A DNA stretch of 64,000 bases from Thermogemmatispora tikiterensis (GTDB lineage Bacteria > Chloroflexota > Ktedonobacteria > Ktedonobacterales > Ktedonobacteraceae). Shown in pieces: positions 35,486 through 44,120 of this stretch (within the stretch, counting starts at the first letter, position 1; each line of letters opens with the position of its first letter). The notes beneath the pieces are model-generated. The model did not search any database. It was not told where the DNA came from and saw only the letters and a program-made list of their open reading frames with translations. Both the position numbers and the translations under genes were made by a program. Where the stretch lies: NCBI RefSeq assembly GCF_003268475.1, contig NZ_MCIF01000002.1:2276259-2340258 (forward strand), in the 5' to 3' direction.

Positions 35486-35866
35486 CTACTCAGGGAAAAA
35501 GATGCGCTCGTTGGTTACTGGATGAAGGAGATGGTCAAAGGCCATCCAGAAGCTTTTCGTGTGCCGATAGAAGATGAGGGGGAAGATGATAGGCATCGTC
35601 ATGCCCCAGATGAGCAGGGGAATGAAGGGGACACTGGTGTTGACCGCCAGTGGGAGAGTGATCGCGGTAATGAGCAGTTCACTCAGCACCAGGTTAACAG
35701 CCATAGCTCCGGTATAGTAGCCAGGCTCACGCTCGTACTCGAAATTGCAGGCAGGACAGCGCTCATAGGTCTTAAACAGCCCACAGTAGAGCCTACCCTC
35801 ACCACAAACCGGGCAGCGCAGCAACAAGGCCCGGAAGAATAACACACGTGCACGTTTCCATGTCAT
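35486..35866 (-). CDS. DUF983 family membrane protein
   Basis: A 126-residue protein. The N-terminal part carries two Cys pairs (RCPVCGEGRLY and ERCPACNFEYEREPGYYTGA), a zinc-ribbon hallmark of DUF983, followed by two membrane helices (about 55-75 and 80-100) and a short tail. DUF983 members are small inner-membrane proteins of unknown function, often near cytochrome oxidase genes, although no such gene is here. Confidence 0.88.
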   Translation of the reverse strand: MTWKRARVLFFRALLLRCPVCGEGRLYCGLFKTYERCPACNFEYEREPGYYTGAMAVNLVLSELLITAITLPLAVNTSVPFIPLLIWGMTMPIIFPLIFYRHTKSFWMAFDHLLHPVTNERIFFPE

Positions 35867-36094
35867 TGGCTCAACACCCTCTCAGGCGAAGACACATACT
35901 CAGCGCCGTCGCTACGTCGCGCCACCGTCCCAGAGCAAAGAAGGCCAAAACCGCTTGCCTGAGCTGGGCGGGCGGGGGCGCTGGCGGGCCATATCTAGCA
36001 GGGCCAAAGTAGCTCAAGCCCTACTTGCCTGTGAGCACCTCCTTGAGCACTCCCGGCCTGCTCGCTCTGAGTACGCTCCCCGCCGATAACGCTC

Positions 36095-36286
36095 CTACTG
36101 CTGGATGCTATAGTGACTCTTGTGATAGTATACCATGCCCTTGCCGATCACCTTCACCGGCTGCAGCTCCTTCAGCATGATCGGCTCACCGCACTTCGCA
36201 CAAATGCGGCTGGTCAGATGATTGACCTCTTCACGATTGGCTAGCGATGCGCGCGCTGTCTTGGACAGCTCACCCTTACGTGGCAT
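36095..36286 (-). CDS. Small CxxC zinc-ribbon-like protein
   Basis: A 63-residue protein with one clear CAKCGEP pair near residue 30 and two His residues near the end (YYHKSHYSI), which could together bind a metal. The N-terminus is basic. No family is recognised. It is considered real because AAAGGGGGTAG precedes the ATG at proper spacing and no better gene overlaps it. Confidence 0.6.
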   Translation of the reverse strand: MPRKGELSKTARASLANREEVNHLTSRICAKCGEPIMLKELQPVKVIGKGMVYYHKSHYSIQQ

Positions 36287-36531
36287 AAGCGCTACCCCCT
36301 TTCATCTGATGAAGAACAGGTTTTGCTCTATAGGCAGTCATAGCTTGTGGTTCGCACAACGCTCCCTCCCCAGGCGGAAGCGCCTTCCTGCCATCTGTCA
36401 GGCTCGCTCCGCCATACCACCGCCGCCCGCAGGCAGGCAGACTGATTGCTCCACGGCACAGAAGAAAAAGACCTGTGACCTGCCTGCTTTCGCTACAGTA
36501 TATCACAGGGCAGCGCCGGCTGTCCAATCGC

Positions 36532-37362
36532 TCACTGCTGAGGGGAGGACAGGTCGGCCTCTGGACCGCGGCTGACAGCCGAGAGGGCTTGACAGATAAG
36601 GTCAGCGGCTTGCTCGAAGGAGAAGAGGCCTGTATTGATCAGCAAGTGGTAGAGGCCTGGCTGCTGGCCGTCGCTCCCATAGTAGCGGCGCAGGTAAGCA
36701 GCATACTCATAGTCACGTTGCTCGATTAGCTCCCGCGCCCGGCGCTGATCAATATGAAGCGTACTCATGACGCGAGCGATGCGCTGGGTCAGCGGGGCAA
36801 ACACAGCAACATGGAGCGTGCGTGGAGTGTCTTGCAGCAAAAACTGGGAGCCACGGCCCACGATGACGACGTTTCCCTGTGTGGCCATTTCCAAAATGAC
36901 TTTCTGAGTCAGGTGCAGATAGGCCACCTCATCATACTGCTGCAGGGGACGACTGGCCTGGCCAAGCAGACCAGCATAGTTGAGGGTGAATGGCTGGCTG
37001 GCACGCACGGCCTCAAGGATCTGAGCAGCGACACCTGCGGTATATTCATCGAGGCGCCTGGCTTCGCGGACATCCACGCCCAGGCGACGGGCCACCTCAG
37101 TAATAATCTGGCGATCCAGATAACGCAGCCCCATACGGCGGGCCACCAGGCGCCCTACTTCGCTGCCACCACTGCCAAGCTGACGGGCGATGGTGATCAC
37201 CACTGTCCCCTGGGGAGGATTCCCGGACGGCAGCTCCTCGCTCCAAACTTGTCCCTCTAGCGGGCGCGTCAGACTCCCCCTCCTTTCGAGGCTGACAGAG
37301 CGCTCCTCGCCCACTTCCTCTACAGCCCGCTCGCGAACCTGCTCCTCGTTCTCACTGTTCAT
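36532..37362 (-). CDS. Cytidylate kinase-like family protein
   Basis: A 276-residue protein. The core begins VVITIARQLGSGGSEVGRLVA, a glycine-rich nucleotide loop, followed by LRYLDRQIITEVARRLGV and later VVIVGRGSQFLL and RIARVMSTLHIDQRRARELI. This is the cytidylate-kinase-like family (PF13189), related to but distinct from true CMP kinase; its substrate is unknown. The first 60 residues are charged and variable. The start at ATG 37362 has AAGGAG at a spacing of 7 and is favoured over an upstream ATG at 37461. Confidence 0.82.
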   Translation of the reverse strand: MNSENEEQVRERAVEEVGEERSVSLERRGSLTRPLEGQVWSEELPSGNPPQGTVVITIARQLGSGGSEVGRLVARRMGLRYLDRQIITEVARRLGVDVREARRLDEYTAGVAAQILEAVRASQPFTLNYAGLLGQASRPLQQYDEVAYLHLTQKVILEMATQGNVVIVGRGSQFLLQDTPRTLHVAVFAPLTQRIARVMSTLHIDQRRARELIEQRDYEYAAYLRRYYGSDGQQPGLYHLLINTGLFSFEQAADLICQALSAVSRGPEADLSSPQQ

Positions 37363-37759
37363 ACTCTGGCTCCTTGACTTACTCTGGCCACTCCCACTGA
37401 CTGGTTGGCCATCGCTCCCGCGTATCCGCTCGCCGGTCAGCAGGCACTGATCCATACCCAAGCAGAACTGCTCGCTGCTCCTCTGCAGCCTTCCTCTCCC
37501 TCATGGTATACTGAGGGCAGTGCCAGACGCAAGGTCAAATCAAGTCCGGGTCCGCCCCGCCCTGGGGCCTTCTCCGCGACAGCCTGCCAGGTGCTCTCTT
37601 CAAGAGCGCGCTGCCGTTCTTCGCTGGCTTGTCGAGGCTAGCCCGTTTCTTCTAAGATAATAAATATAAATAGATGACAAAGAGCAAGCATCTGGGCCAC
37701 TGTGCTTTCTACGTCTGACGCATATACTGTCGATTCCCATTCCCTTGCCAGGAGACCCC

Positions 37760-38686
37760 ATGCGCACGCTCAATCTGCATCAGCTTGCAACGTTCCAGGT
37801 GGTCGCCAAACACTGTAGCTTTGTCCGTGCCGCTGAAGAACTCCATTTTAGCCAGCCCGCTGTCTCCGCACAGATTCGCCAGCTCGAGGAGAGTCTGGGC
37901 GTTAAGCTCTTCGACCAGATCGGGCGCAAGACCCATCTAACGCAGGCCGGCGAGGAGCTATATCTCTACAGCCAGAAGATTTTCTCAGTTATCGAGGAGG
38001 CCCTGGAGGTCATCGAGTCGCTGCGCAGCCCCCACTATGGACGGCTCAGCGTGGCCGCCGATACTACCGTCGGCTCCTATGTTATCCCGCGCCTGCTCGG
38101 CAAGTTTCACCAGATGTATCCCGAGGTCGAGATTACCTTGAATGTGCTCAATCGGGCCGCGGTAGTGGACGCTCTGGCCAACAACCGTATCGATATTGCG
38201 GTGGTTGGACGAGTTCCCGACGATATTCCGGTAGTTATCGAGCCTTTTGCCTTTAACGAGCTGGTGCTGGTGGCCGCACCGACACATCGCCTTGCGGGAC
38301 ACAGTAAGGTCCCATTCGAGGAGGTGACACGCGAGACCTTTCTGCTGCGCGAGGTCGGTTCGGGCACGCGCGCAGCGCTGGAGGGCCTTTTCCAGGAGGC
38401 CGGGGTGCCACTGAAGGTGGCTATGCAGGTGGGCAATAACAGCGCTATTAAGCAGGGCGTGGCCGCCGGCCTGGGAATTGCCCTGATCTCACGGGTCGCC
38501 ATCGATATGGAGCTGGAGACAGGGCGCCTGGTTATTCTCGATGTCGAGGGCTTTCCAATCATTCGCCAGTGGCGAATCGTGCATTTGAAGGATAAAAATC
38601 TCTCTGCCACAGCGCGAGCTTTTAAGCTTTTTCTCTTACAACACGCTGATAAGCGGCTCCGCAAGCAAGAACCCCCGCGCTCCTAG
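37760..38686 (+). CDS. LysR-family transcriptional regulator
   Basis: A 308-residue regulator. The N-terminal helix-turn-helix (about 5-62: HQLATFQVVAKHCSFVRAAE, HFSQPAVSAQIRQLEESLGV) is followed by a periplasmic-binding-like effector domain (about 92-295). The sequence resembles the CbbR/CysB-like group that senses metabolites such as organic acids or redox intermediates. AGGAG precedes the ATG closely. It stands just before the acyl-CoA dehydrogenase/MaoC genes on the same strand, so it could regulate them, although LysR genes usually regulate divergent neighbours. Confidence 0.93.
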   Translation: MRTLNLHQLATFQVVAKHCSFVRAAEELHFSQPAVSAQIRQLEESLGVKLFDQIGRKTHLTQAGEELYLYSQKIFSVIEEALEVIESLRSPHYGRLSVAADTTVGSYVIPRLLGKFHQMYPEVEITLNVLNRAAVVDALANNRIDIAVVGRVPDDIPVVIEPFAFNELVLVAAPTHRLAGHSKVPFEEVTRETFLLREVGSGTRAALEGLFQEAGVPLKVAMQVGNNSAIKQGVAAGLGIALISRVAIDMELETGRLVILDVEGFPIIRQWRIVHLKDKNLSATARAFKLFLLQHADKRLRKQEPPRS

Positions 38687-38824
38687 CGCCGACGCCGGCT
38701 ACTGCTACCGTCCATCTGGCCGGCTTGTCACCGTCCCCCAGAGAGCACGGGCTCTGGCTCGGCTGCCAGGCGGAGCCACTCTATTGGGCGAGACTGTCGT
38801 GCAGCAAGCAAAGGAGGCTCATCA

Positions 38825-40003
38825 ATGGAGATGCCATCACACGCCGATGAGGAGCGGCGTCTGCTGGTCGCCGAGATCAGACGCTTTGTGGAGCGCGCCG
38901 TACTCCCAGCTGCTCAGCAGCTGGAACATGAGGACCGTTATCCGAGCGAGCTGGTCGAAGAGCTGCGCCACCTCGGTCTTTTCGCCGCCACTATCCCCGA
39001 GAGCTATGGTGGTCTGGGGCTGGACTTGCTGACCTATGTCCAGCTCATCGAGGAGCTGGCCCGCGGCTGGATGAGTCTGGCCGGCATAGTCAATACGCAC
39101 ATCCTGGTCGCTGCTTTGATTACTCAGTACGGTACAGCAGAGCAACGTCAGCGCTTTCTGCCAGTGATGGCCGAGGGCCGACGTCGAGGCGCTCTCTGTC
39201 TCTCAGAGGCCGAGGCTGGTAGCGATGTGCAGGCCATTCGTATGACAGCGCTGCGCGATGGCGAATCTTACCTACTCAATGGGGCCAAACTCTGGGTGAC
39301 AAACGGAGTTCACGCCAGGATTCTGGCAGTGCTGGCGCGCACTGATCCCCAGGCTCAGCCACCCTACCGCGGCATGAGCCTCTTTCTGGTCGAGAAGGAG
39401 ACACCGGGCCTCCACGTGGGCCGCACCTTTGCGAAGTTAGGCTACAAGGGAGTGGATACGGCTGAGCTGGTCTTTGAGGAGGTGCGCGTACCAGCGGCTA
39501 ATCTGCTTGGTGGCGTCGAGGGCCAGGGCTTCAAGCAGGCCATGAGCGGTCTGGAGATCGGACGGCTCAATGTGGCCGCTCGCGCTGTGGGCCTGGCTCG
39601 CGCCGCCTTTGAAGATGCCATCCGCTATGCTCAGCAACGTCGCACCTTCGGTCAGCCGATCGCTGAACATCAGGCCATCCAGCTTAAGCTCGCCGATATG
39701 TACACGGAGATCGAGGCCGCCCGGCTGCTGCTCCATGAGGCAGCCCGCAAGAAGGACGCCGGCGGGCGCTGCGATCTCGAAACCGGGATGGCGAAGCTCT
39801 TCGCCACCGAGATGTGCCAGCGAGTGACGTTGGAAGCGCTGCGCATCCACGGCGGCTTTGGCTACGTCAAGGAGTTCAACGTCGAGCGCTATTATCGCGA
39901 TGCTCCTTTTATGCTGATCGGCGAGGGAACGAGCGAGATCCAGCGGCTGATTATCGCCCGCCAGCTCCTTCAGCGGTACGCGCTTGACGAGCAACCGTCT
40001 TAG
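38825..40003 (+). CDS. Acyl-CoA dehydrogenase
   Basis: A 392-residue FAD enzyme of the short/medium-chain type. It shows the FAD/substrate motif LCLSEAEAGSDVQAIRMTA, the GLEIGRLNVAARAVGLARAA segment, RTFGQPIAEHQAIQLKLADM, and the C-terminal GEGTSEIQRLIIARQLL, in which the Glu is the likely catalytic base. It would oxidise an acyl-CoA to the enoyl-CoA and pass electrons to an ETF. AAGGAGG precedes the start. A MaoC hydratase gene follows by 33 bases and a CitE-like lyase gene converges on it, a set known from leucine/itaconate catabolism in mycobacteria. Confidence 0.92.
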   Translation: MEMPSHADEERRLLVAEIRRFVERAVLPAAQQLEHEDRYPSELVEELRHLGLFAATIPESYGGLGLDLLTYVQLIEELARGWMSLAGIVNTHILVAALITQYGTAEQRQRFLPVMAEGRRRGALCLSEAEAGSDVQAIRMTALRDGESYLLNGAKLWVTNGVHARILAVLARTDPQAQPPYRGMSLFLVEKETPGLHVGRTFAKLGYKGVDTAELVFEEVRVPAANLLGGVEGQGFKQAMSGLEIGRLNVAARAVGLARAAFEDAIRYAQQRRTFGQPIAEHQAIQLKLADMYTEIEAARLLLHEAARKKDAGGRCDLETGMAKLFATEMCQRVTLEALRIHGGFGYVKEFNVERYYRDAPFMLIGEGTSEIQRLIIARQLLQRYALDEQPS

Positions 40004-40036
40004 CTAGCTAGCTTGCTTGGAGAAGGAGAGAAGACC

Positions 40037-40552
40037 ATGTCGTTCGGTCGCTGCTATGAAGATTTCGCAGTTGGGGATGTCTATAAGCATTGGCCGGGGC
40101 GCACAATCACCGAGTACGACGATATGCTGTTTTGCATGTTGACGATGAATCATAATCCCCTGCATATCGATGCCAATTATGCCGCGCACACGCAGCATAA
40201 GCAACGCCTGGTCGTGGGGGCCCTGGTCTTTAGCATTGTGCTCGGCATGTCGGTGCCCGATGTGAGTGGGAAAGCCATCGCTAATCTGGAATTTGAGGAG
40301 GTCAAGCATCTGGCCCCGACCTTTCACGGCGATACGATTTATGCCGAGTCGCGCGTACTCGATAAGCGGCTCTCGAGCAGTAAGCCGGACCGCGGCATTG
40401 TGACCGTCGAGACAGTAGCCTACAACCAGCGTGGGGAAAAGGTTCTGTCGTACCGGAGGCGCGTGCTGGTACCTACGCGCGCCCTGGATGAGGAGCTGCA
40501 ACGCCAGATCCGCACCCGGATCGAGCACGGGCGCGACGGAACCAGTGTCTAG
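40037..40552 (+). CDS. MaoC-family enoyl/itaconyl-CoA hydratase-like protein
   Basis: A 171-residue hot-dog-fold protein. It begins RCYEDFAVGDVYKHWPGRTI and contains the MaoC hydration loop in NHNPLHIDANYA (Asn, His and Asp). The rest (GALVFSIVLGMSVPDVSGKA, NLEFEEVKHLAPTFHGDTIY) fits MaoC hydratases paired with CitE lyases. By analogy with Mycobacterium Rv2499c-type genes it might hydrate itaconyl-CoA or mesaconyl-CoA; this is inferred from context. The start at ATG 40037 follows AAGGAGAG. It is co-transcribed with the acyl-CoA dehydrogenase. Confidence 0.85.
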   Translation: MSFGRCYEDFAVGDVYKHWPGRTITEYDDMLFCMLTMNHNPLHIDANYAAHTQHKQRLVVGALVFSIVLGMSVPDVSGKAIANLEFEEVKHLAPTFHGDTIYAESRVLDKRLSSSKPDRGIVTVETVAYNQRGEKVLSYRRRVLVPTRALDEELQRQIRTRIEHGRDGTSV

Positions 40553-40685
40553 GCCGATCCGCCAGTCTCTGGCAGGCGGCCAGACTGATCAGGAGAGCAG
40601 AGGAGCGGAGGCAGACAGGCAGGCGTCGGCTCACCCTTCCCAGGTCCTTCTCCAGACGGTTGTCACGCTGGCTATCTTGCTTGCT

Positions 40686-40703
40686 GGCCTGGCCCGCCAG
40701 GCC
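40686..40703. terminator. Hairpin between converging MaoC and CitE genes
   Basis: GGCCTGG and CCAGGCC around CCCG form an exact 7-base stem (40686-40692 / 40697-40703) in the 170-base gap between the convergent MaoC and lyase genes. No T-run follows, so assignment as a terminator is tentative. Confidence 0.4.
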
Positions 40704-40722
40704 GCGCCTGCCATTGGGCGGA

Positions 40723-41631
40723 TTAGATGCTCAGCAGATCGGCGCGGGCAATGAGCTGCCGCGCGTTGCGAATAACGGCCACGTCGATCATGCGGCCTTC
40801 GACTTCGATAGCACCCTGCCCGTGGCGCTGGGCTTCTTCGTAGAGAGCCACCAGCCGACGCGCCTGGGCCACTTGCTCAGGCGCGGGCGCGAAGACCTCG
40901 TTGGCAATGGGAATCTGCTCAGGATGAATAGCCCACTTGCCGCTGAAGCCCAATACGCTGGCCCGGAGGCACTCGCGTCGGTAGCCATCGAGATTGCGAA
41001 TATCGATGTAGGGGCCGTCAATGGCCTCGATGCCCGCTGCCCGTGCCGCCACGACAATTTTGTTGCGTGCATAGTGCCAGAGGTCACCAGGGTAGGCATC
41101 CAGATCGTTGCCGATGTACTTGAGATCGATGCCCTGGGAAGCCGCATAGTCGGCAGGGCCAAAGATGAGGGCCTCCAGACGTTTACTGGCCCGGGCGATC
41201 TTTTCAACATTGATCAGGGCTTCGGTCTCCTCAATCAAAACCTCCAGTCCAATGGGCTTTGCCAGCTTGCAACGCTTCTCGATCTGGGTCAGCAAGCGAT
41301 CAACCCACCAGACATCACGCGCCCGCTTGACTTTAGGGACAATCAGGATGTCAAGGTGTTCCCCCGCCTCTTCGACGAGCGCCACAATGTCACGATAGGC
41401 ATATTCGCTTTCAAGATCGTTGATGCGCACCGCACGGGTCTTGTTTCCCCAGTCCAGTGAGCGCAGGGCTTCAATGGCCTGCCCCCGCGCTTTCTCTTTC
41501 TCGGCGGGGGAAACGGAATCCTCTAGATCCAGCATGACAAGATCGGCCTGACTGGCTGCCGCCTTTTGCAGCATGCGCACATTGCTGGCCGGCGTCGACA
41601 GTTCGCTGCGTCTCAGGCGCACCATGCTCAT
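40723..41631 (-). CDS. CitE-like CoA ester lyase (malyl/citramalyl-CoA lyase type)
   Basis: A 302-residue enzyme. The TIM-barrel signatures of the HpcH/CitE family are present: LVMLDLEDSVSPAEKEKAR, RAVRINDLESEYAYRDI, LDILIVPKVKRARDVW, EVLIEETEALINVEKIA and GPADYAASQG (metal and CoA site). It should cleave a 3-hydroxyacyl-CoA such as malyl-CoA, citramalyl-CoA or HMG-CoA. The start at ATG 41631 lies 11 bases after AAAGGAGAGG; the ATG at 41658 has no ribosome site. Convergent with a MaoC hydratase and near an acyl-CoA dehydrogenase, matching the mycobacterial citE/MaoC/fadE group. Confidence 0.9.
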   Translation of the reverse strand: MSMVRLRRSELSTPASNVRMLQKAAASQADLVMLDLEDSVSPAEKEKARGQAIEALRSLDWGNKTRAVRINDLESEYAYRDIVALVEEAGEHLDILIVPKVKRARDVWWVDRLLTQIEKRCKLAKPIGLEVLIEETEALINVEKIARASKRLEALIFGPADYAASQGIDLKYIGNDLDAYPGDLWHYARNKIVVAARAAGIEAIDGPYIDIRNLDGYRRECLRASVLGFSGKWAIHPEQIPIANEVFAPAPEQVAQARRLVALYEEAQRHGQGAIEVEGRMIDVAVIRNARQLIARADLLSI

Positions 41632-42052
41632 GATCGCTGTATCCTCTCCTTTGCTCATCTGCTGTGGAGAAGCAGTCGGCGCTACTAGGGCGAGACCAGA
41701 GCCTTTCTGATCTCTCCTCTATCATACCATTCTTTCCCCATCACTCTGGGTCAGAGCCTGACATTTCGGCAGACAAGCAGCCTCTCAGAGGTCCTGCTGT
41801 GCTGCTGGTCAGTCTGATCAGCCCTACGAATGGCGAGAAGGAGCGGCAACCAGGGCTGGCAGTGAGGAGCAGATCCCGGGAGCAAGGAGAGGCGACAGAC
41901 CAGGCTAGAGGGAGCCGGGAAGAGCGACAAGACCCCTCCACTCCGAAGAAAGACAGTGGCCATCATGGCCAGCACTTGCCTGGCCAGTACGCTGATGGTC
42001 CTGAGCAGAGCCGGGCACATGGGAGATCAGGAGCCAGGCGGCAGCATGTTGA
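41632..42052. other. Intergenic region without a supported gene
   Basis: About 420 bases between two minus-strand genes. It should contain the promoter of the lyase gene and the end of the kinase-like gene. The opening reading frames on the plus strand show only Ser/Arg/Gln-rich sequence with no known pattern. No strong hairpin or promoter pair was identified. Confidence 0.35.
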
Positions 42053-43228
42053 CTAGACAAGGCCATCAGCTCCGATGCAGCGCCGCAGGAAGGCAGAGAG
42101 CTTGCTTAAGCAACGGGCCAGGATGCCTGGCCGATAGCGCAAGATCCCCAGGCGGCGCAGATCCAGGGCCTCCAGCTCTTCTACCAGGGCAAAGGCTGAG
42201 GGATAGCGCTGCTCAGGGTCCAGGGCCAAAGCCCGTAAGAGGATATCCTCTATGGCGAGCGGGAGATGAACATTCAGCAAATGCGGAGGCACCAGCGCCA
42301 GACCCTCGGGCACGGGCAATGGCTCCAGGGGATCAGGAACTTCAGCCCCCATCTCTTCGCAATCGAGGATCTCAGCTAACTGGCGATGAGTCGCGGTAAT
42401 GGGAGCGTAGTGGGTGCAAAGCAGGTAGAGGAGCGCCCCCAGCGAATAAACATCGGAGCGCTCATCACACTGGCCTGAAAAGACCTCGGGGGCCACGAAT
42501 GGGTTGGCCGCCGAGGGCGCAGGCAACGGAAAGAGCTGGCGGTAATGCTCGACCGCTAGCTGCGGTGTGCCTACAGTCGCTTGCCAGAAGACCGGTGGCG
42601 GCGGCCAGGAGACGAGCAGCGTCGGCGACCAGGGGGCTCGCCCCTCAGCGTCGATCAGCACGGTGGCGGGATCGAGGTCCCCCAGGACACAGCCAAGGCG
42701 ATGCAGGCGCGCCACCAGACGGGCGAGCTGAATACTCCAGGAGAGCGCAATTTCCAGATCAAGCCAGGCCGGCCAGTGCCCATCGGCCAGCAGCAGGTCA
42801 GCCAGGGTCATGACCTCCAGTTCACGTGCCTGCCGCAAACCAATCAGCTGCTGGACCAGATAGTGCCGATCCCCTTCTACCCGCAGTCGATCCCCTGCCT
42901 CGGGCAGACGCGGTGAGGCCAGCAGCGTGAAGGAGGCAAATTCTTCATAGGCCGCACGTTCGATCTGCATGCGCTCACGAGCACTCAGTCCACCAAGCAA
43001 CAGCTCGCGCACCGCTACCAGCGGCTCCGGCTCCTCACTGTACTGGATGCGCTCCCTCCTGCCCGAGAGACGCCTGGCAAGGTAGAGATGGACACGCGGA
43101 CGCTCATGCAGCAGGCGGATCAGACGATAGCGCCCGCCGAGGATGATCGAGCCTTCCGGCAGCGCCGCCCCCCGCAGCTCCCGCTCCTCCACATCCCACG
43201 CGCTCTCTTTCGTCTGCGCTTCGTTCAT
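42053..43228 (-). CDS. Serine/threonine kinase-like protein, probable pseudokinase
   Basis: A 391-residue soluble protein with the order of a Hanks-type kinase: a start ILGGRYRLIRLLHE, VAVRELLLG where VAIK normally stands (Lys replaced by Arg), LHRLGCVLGDLDPATVLID in place of HRDLKPxN (HRD to LGD and Asn to Thr), no DFG where LLVSWPPPP occurs, but a preserved APE-like FVAPEVFSGQCDERSDVYSL and LLYLLCTHYAPI. The C-terminal lobe ends DPEQRYPSAFALVEELEAL. With all three catalytic motifs altered it is unlikely to phosphorylate and may act as a scaffold. It stands alone, divergent from the symporter operon. Confidence 0.78.
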   Translation of the reverse strand: MNEAQTKESAWDVEERELRGAALPEGSIILGGRYRLIRLLHERPRVHLYLARRLSGRRERIQYSEEPEPLVAVRELLLGGLSARERMQIERAAYEEFASFTLLASPRLPEAGDRLRVEGDRHYLVQQLIGLRQARELEVMTLADLLLADGHWPAWLDLEIALSWSIQLARLVARLHRLGCVLGDLDPATVLIDAEGRAPWSPTLLVSWPPPPVFWQATVGTPQLAVEHYRQLFPLPAPSAANPFVAPEVFSGQCDERSDVYSLGALLYLLCTHYAPITATHRQLAEILDCEEMGAEVPDPLEPLPVPEGLALVPPHLLNVHLPLAIEDILLRALALDPEQRYPSAFALVEELEALDLRRLGILRYRPGILARCLSKLSAFLRRCIGADGLV

Positions 43229-43820
43229 GAGCTGACAATCTGCCTTTCTTCTTTTTATATCCTTTTTATTACATATGACGTATATCCAGGAAGAGCTTAA
43301 CAGATTGGCATACCATCTAGTAGTGCTACCTTTATATTATTATACTTCTGCACCGGCGGGGAATGCTCCCTGTTGCTCCAATCATACCAGTCTGCTTTGG
43401 CCTGGGAGAGAAGTGAGGGAAGGACATAAGACACGGTTGTCCGAATGACTAGTTTCAAGGGCGGGTTGACTTTTCGACCTTTATTGCGTACGATTATAGC
43501 ATACCAGTCAGCACTGCGCGTGTCGGTTGCCGGGTCCAGCAACAGTACAGACTGAGAGACACGCCAATTCAGCCTAATCGGGCCTGCCGCGTGCAAGGGC
43601 GCACGCAGGGATGGTCTCGGCAAAGGGCCAACAGCGAGCGAGCAAACGAGCCAGCCGGTGAGGTGGAGATTCCTTGATCCATTGCCTCATGCCTGTGCGC
43701 TGGCTTTTGCTATCGTGCGATACCGGGCCGGGCCGGGCCGACCATACCAGGTTTTTCCATCCAACCGTCTCCCAACGTGCCGCGGGGATCGTACCACCTG
43801 TTTCAAAGGAGTGACAGCTT
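43229..43820. other. Long divergent intergenic region with candidate promoters
   Basis: About 590 bases between the pseudokinase gene (minus) and the DUF3311/symporter operon (plus). A plus-strand promoter candidate TTGACT (43466-43471), 17 bases, TACGAT (43489-43494) would give a leader of more than 300 bases. A minus-strand TATAAT (complement of 43339-43344) lies about 110 bases before the kinase-like gene. A triple GGGCC repeat occurs at 43726-43739. No gene is supported in the opening frames. Confidence 0.4.
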
Positions 43821-44015
43821 ATGGTTACCCGTACCGAGAAGAGACGCTGGCCTCTTCTCCTGCTCATCATCCCCTTTATTGCTACCCTGCTGCCCTTTCT
43901 CTACAACTCCTATCAGCCGGAGTTCATCGGCATCCCATTTTTCTACTGGTACCAGCTGCTCTGGACCATTCTCGGCGCGCTGGTCACTGCCATTGTTTAC
44001 TGGTTGAAAGCCTGA
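43821..44015 (+). CDS. DUF3311 small membrane protein
   Basis: A 64-residue protein with two helices (about 9-28 and 38-60) and the LYNSYQPEFIGIPFFYWYQL pattern of DUF3311. Such proteins are commonly encoded just before sodium/solute symporters and may be accessory subunits. AAAGGAG precedes the ATG. The symporter gene follows after 105 bases on the same strand. Confidence 0.88.
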   Translation: MVTRTEKRRWPLLLLIIPFIATLLPFLYNSYQPEFIGIPFFYWYQLLWTILGALVTAIVYWLKA

Positions 44016-44120
44016 GCCAGCAAAGCAAGCGGCCCTGAGAACAGCGTTGTTCGAGCATCTGCGCAACGGATTGCCGCATTGCACCGTGATGCAATGCCTG
44101 CCGAGAAAGGAAAGACTGCA

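Noticed and set aside
43297..43623. A 108-residue minus-strand reading frame in the long intergenic region
   Set aside because: No ribosome site, no domain pattern, and it overlaps probable promoters.
43726..43739. Triple GGGCC repeat as a possible regulatory array
   Set aside because: Only three short units in GC-rich sequence, which is expected by chance here.
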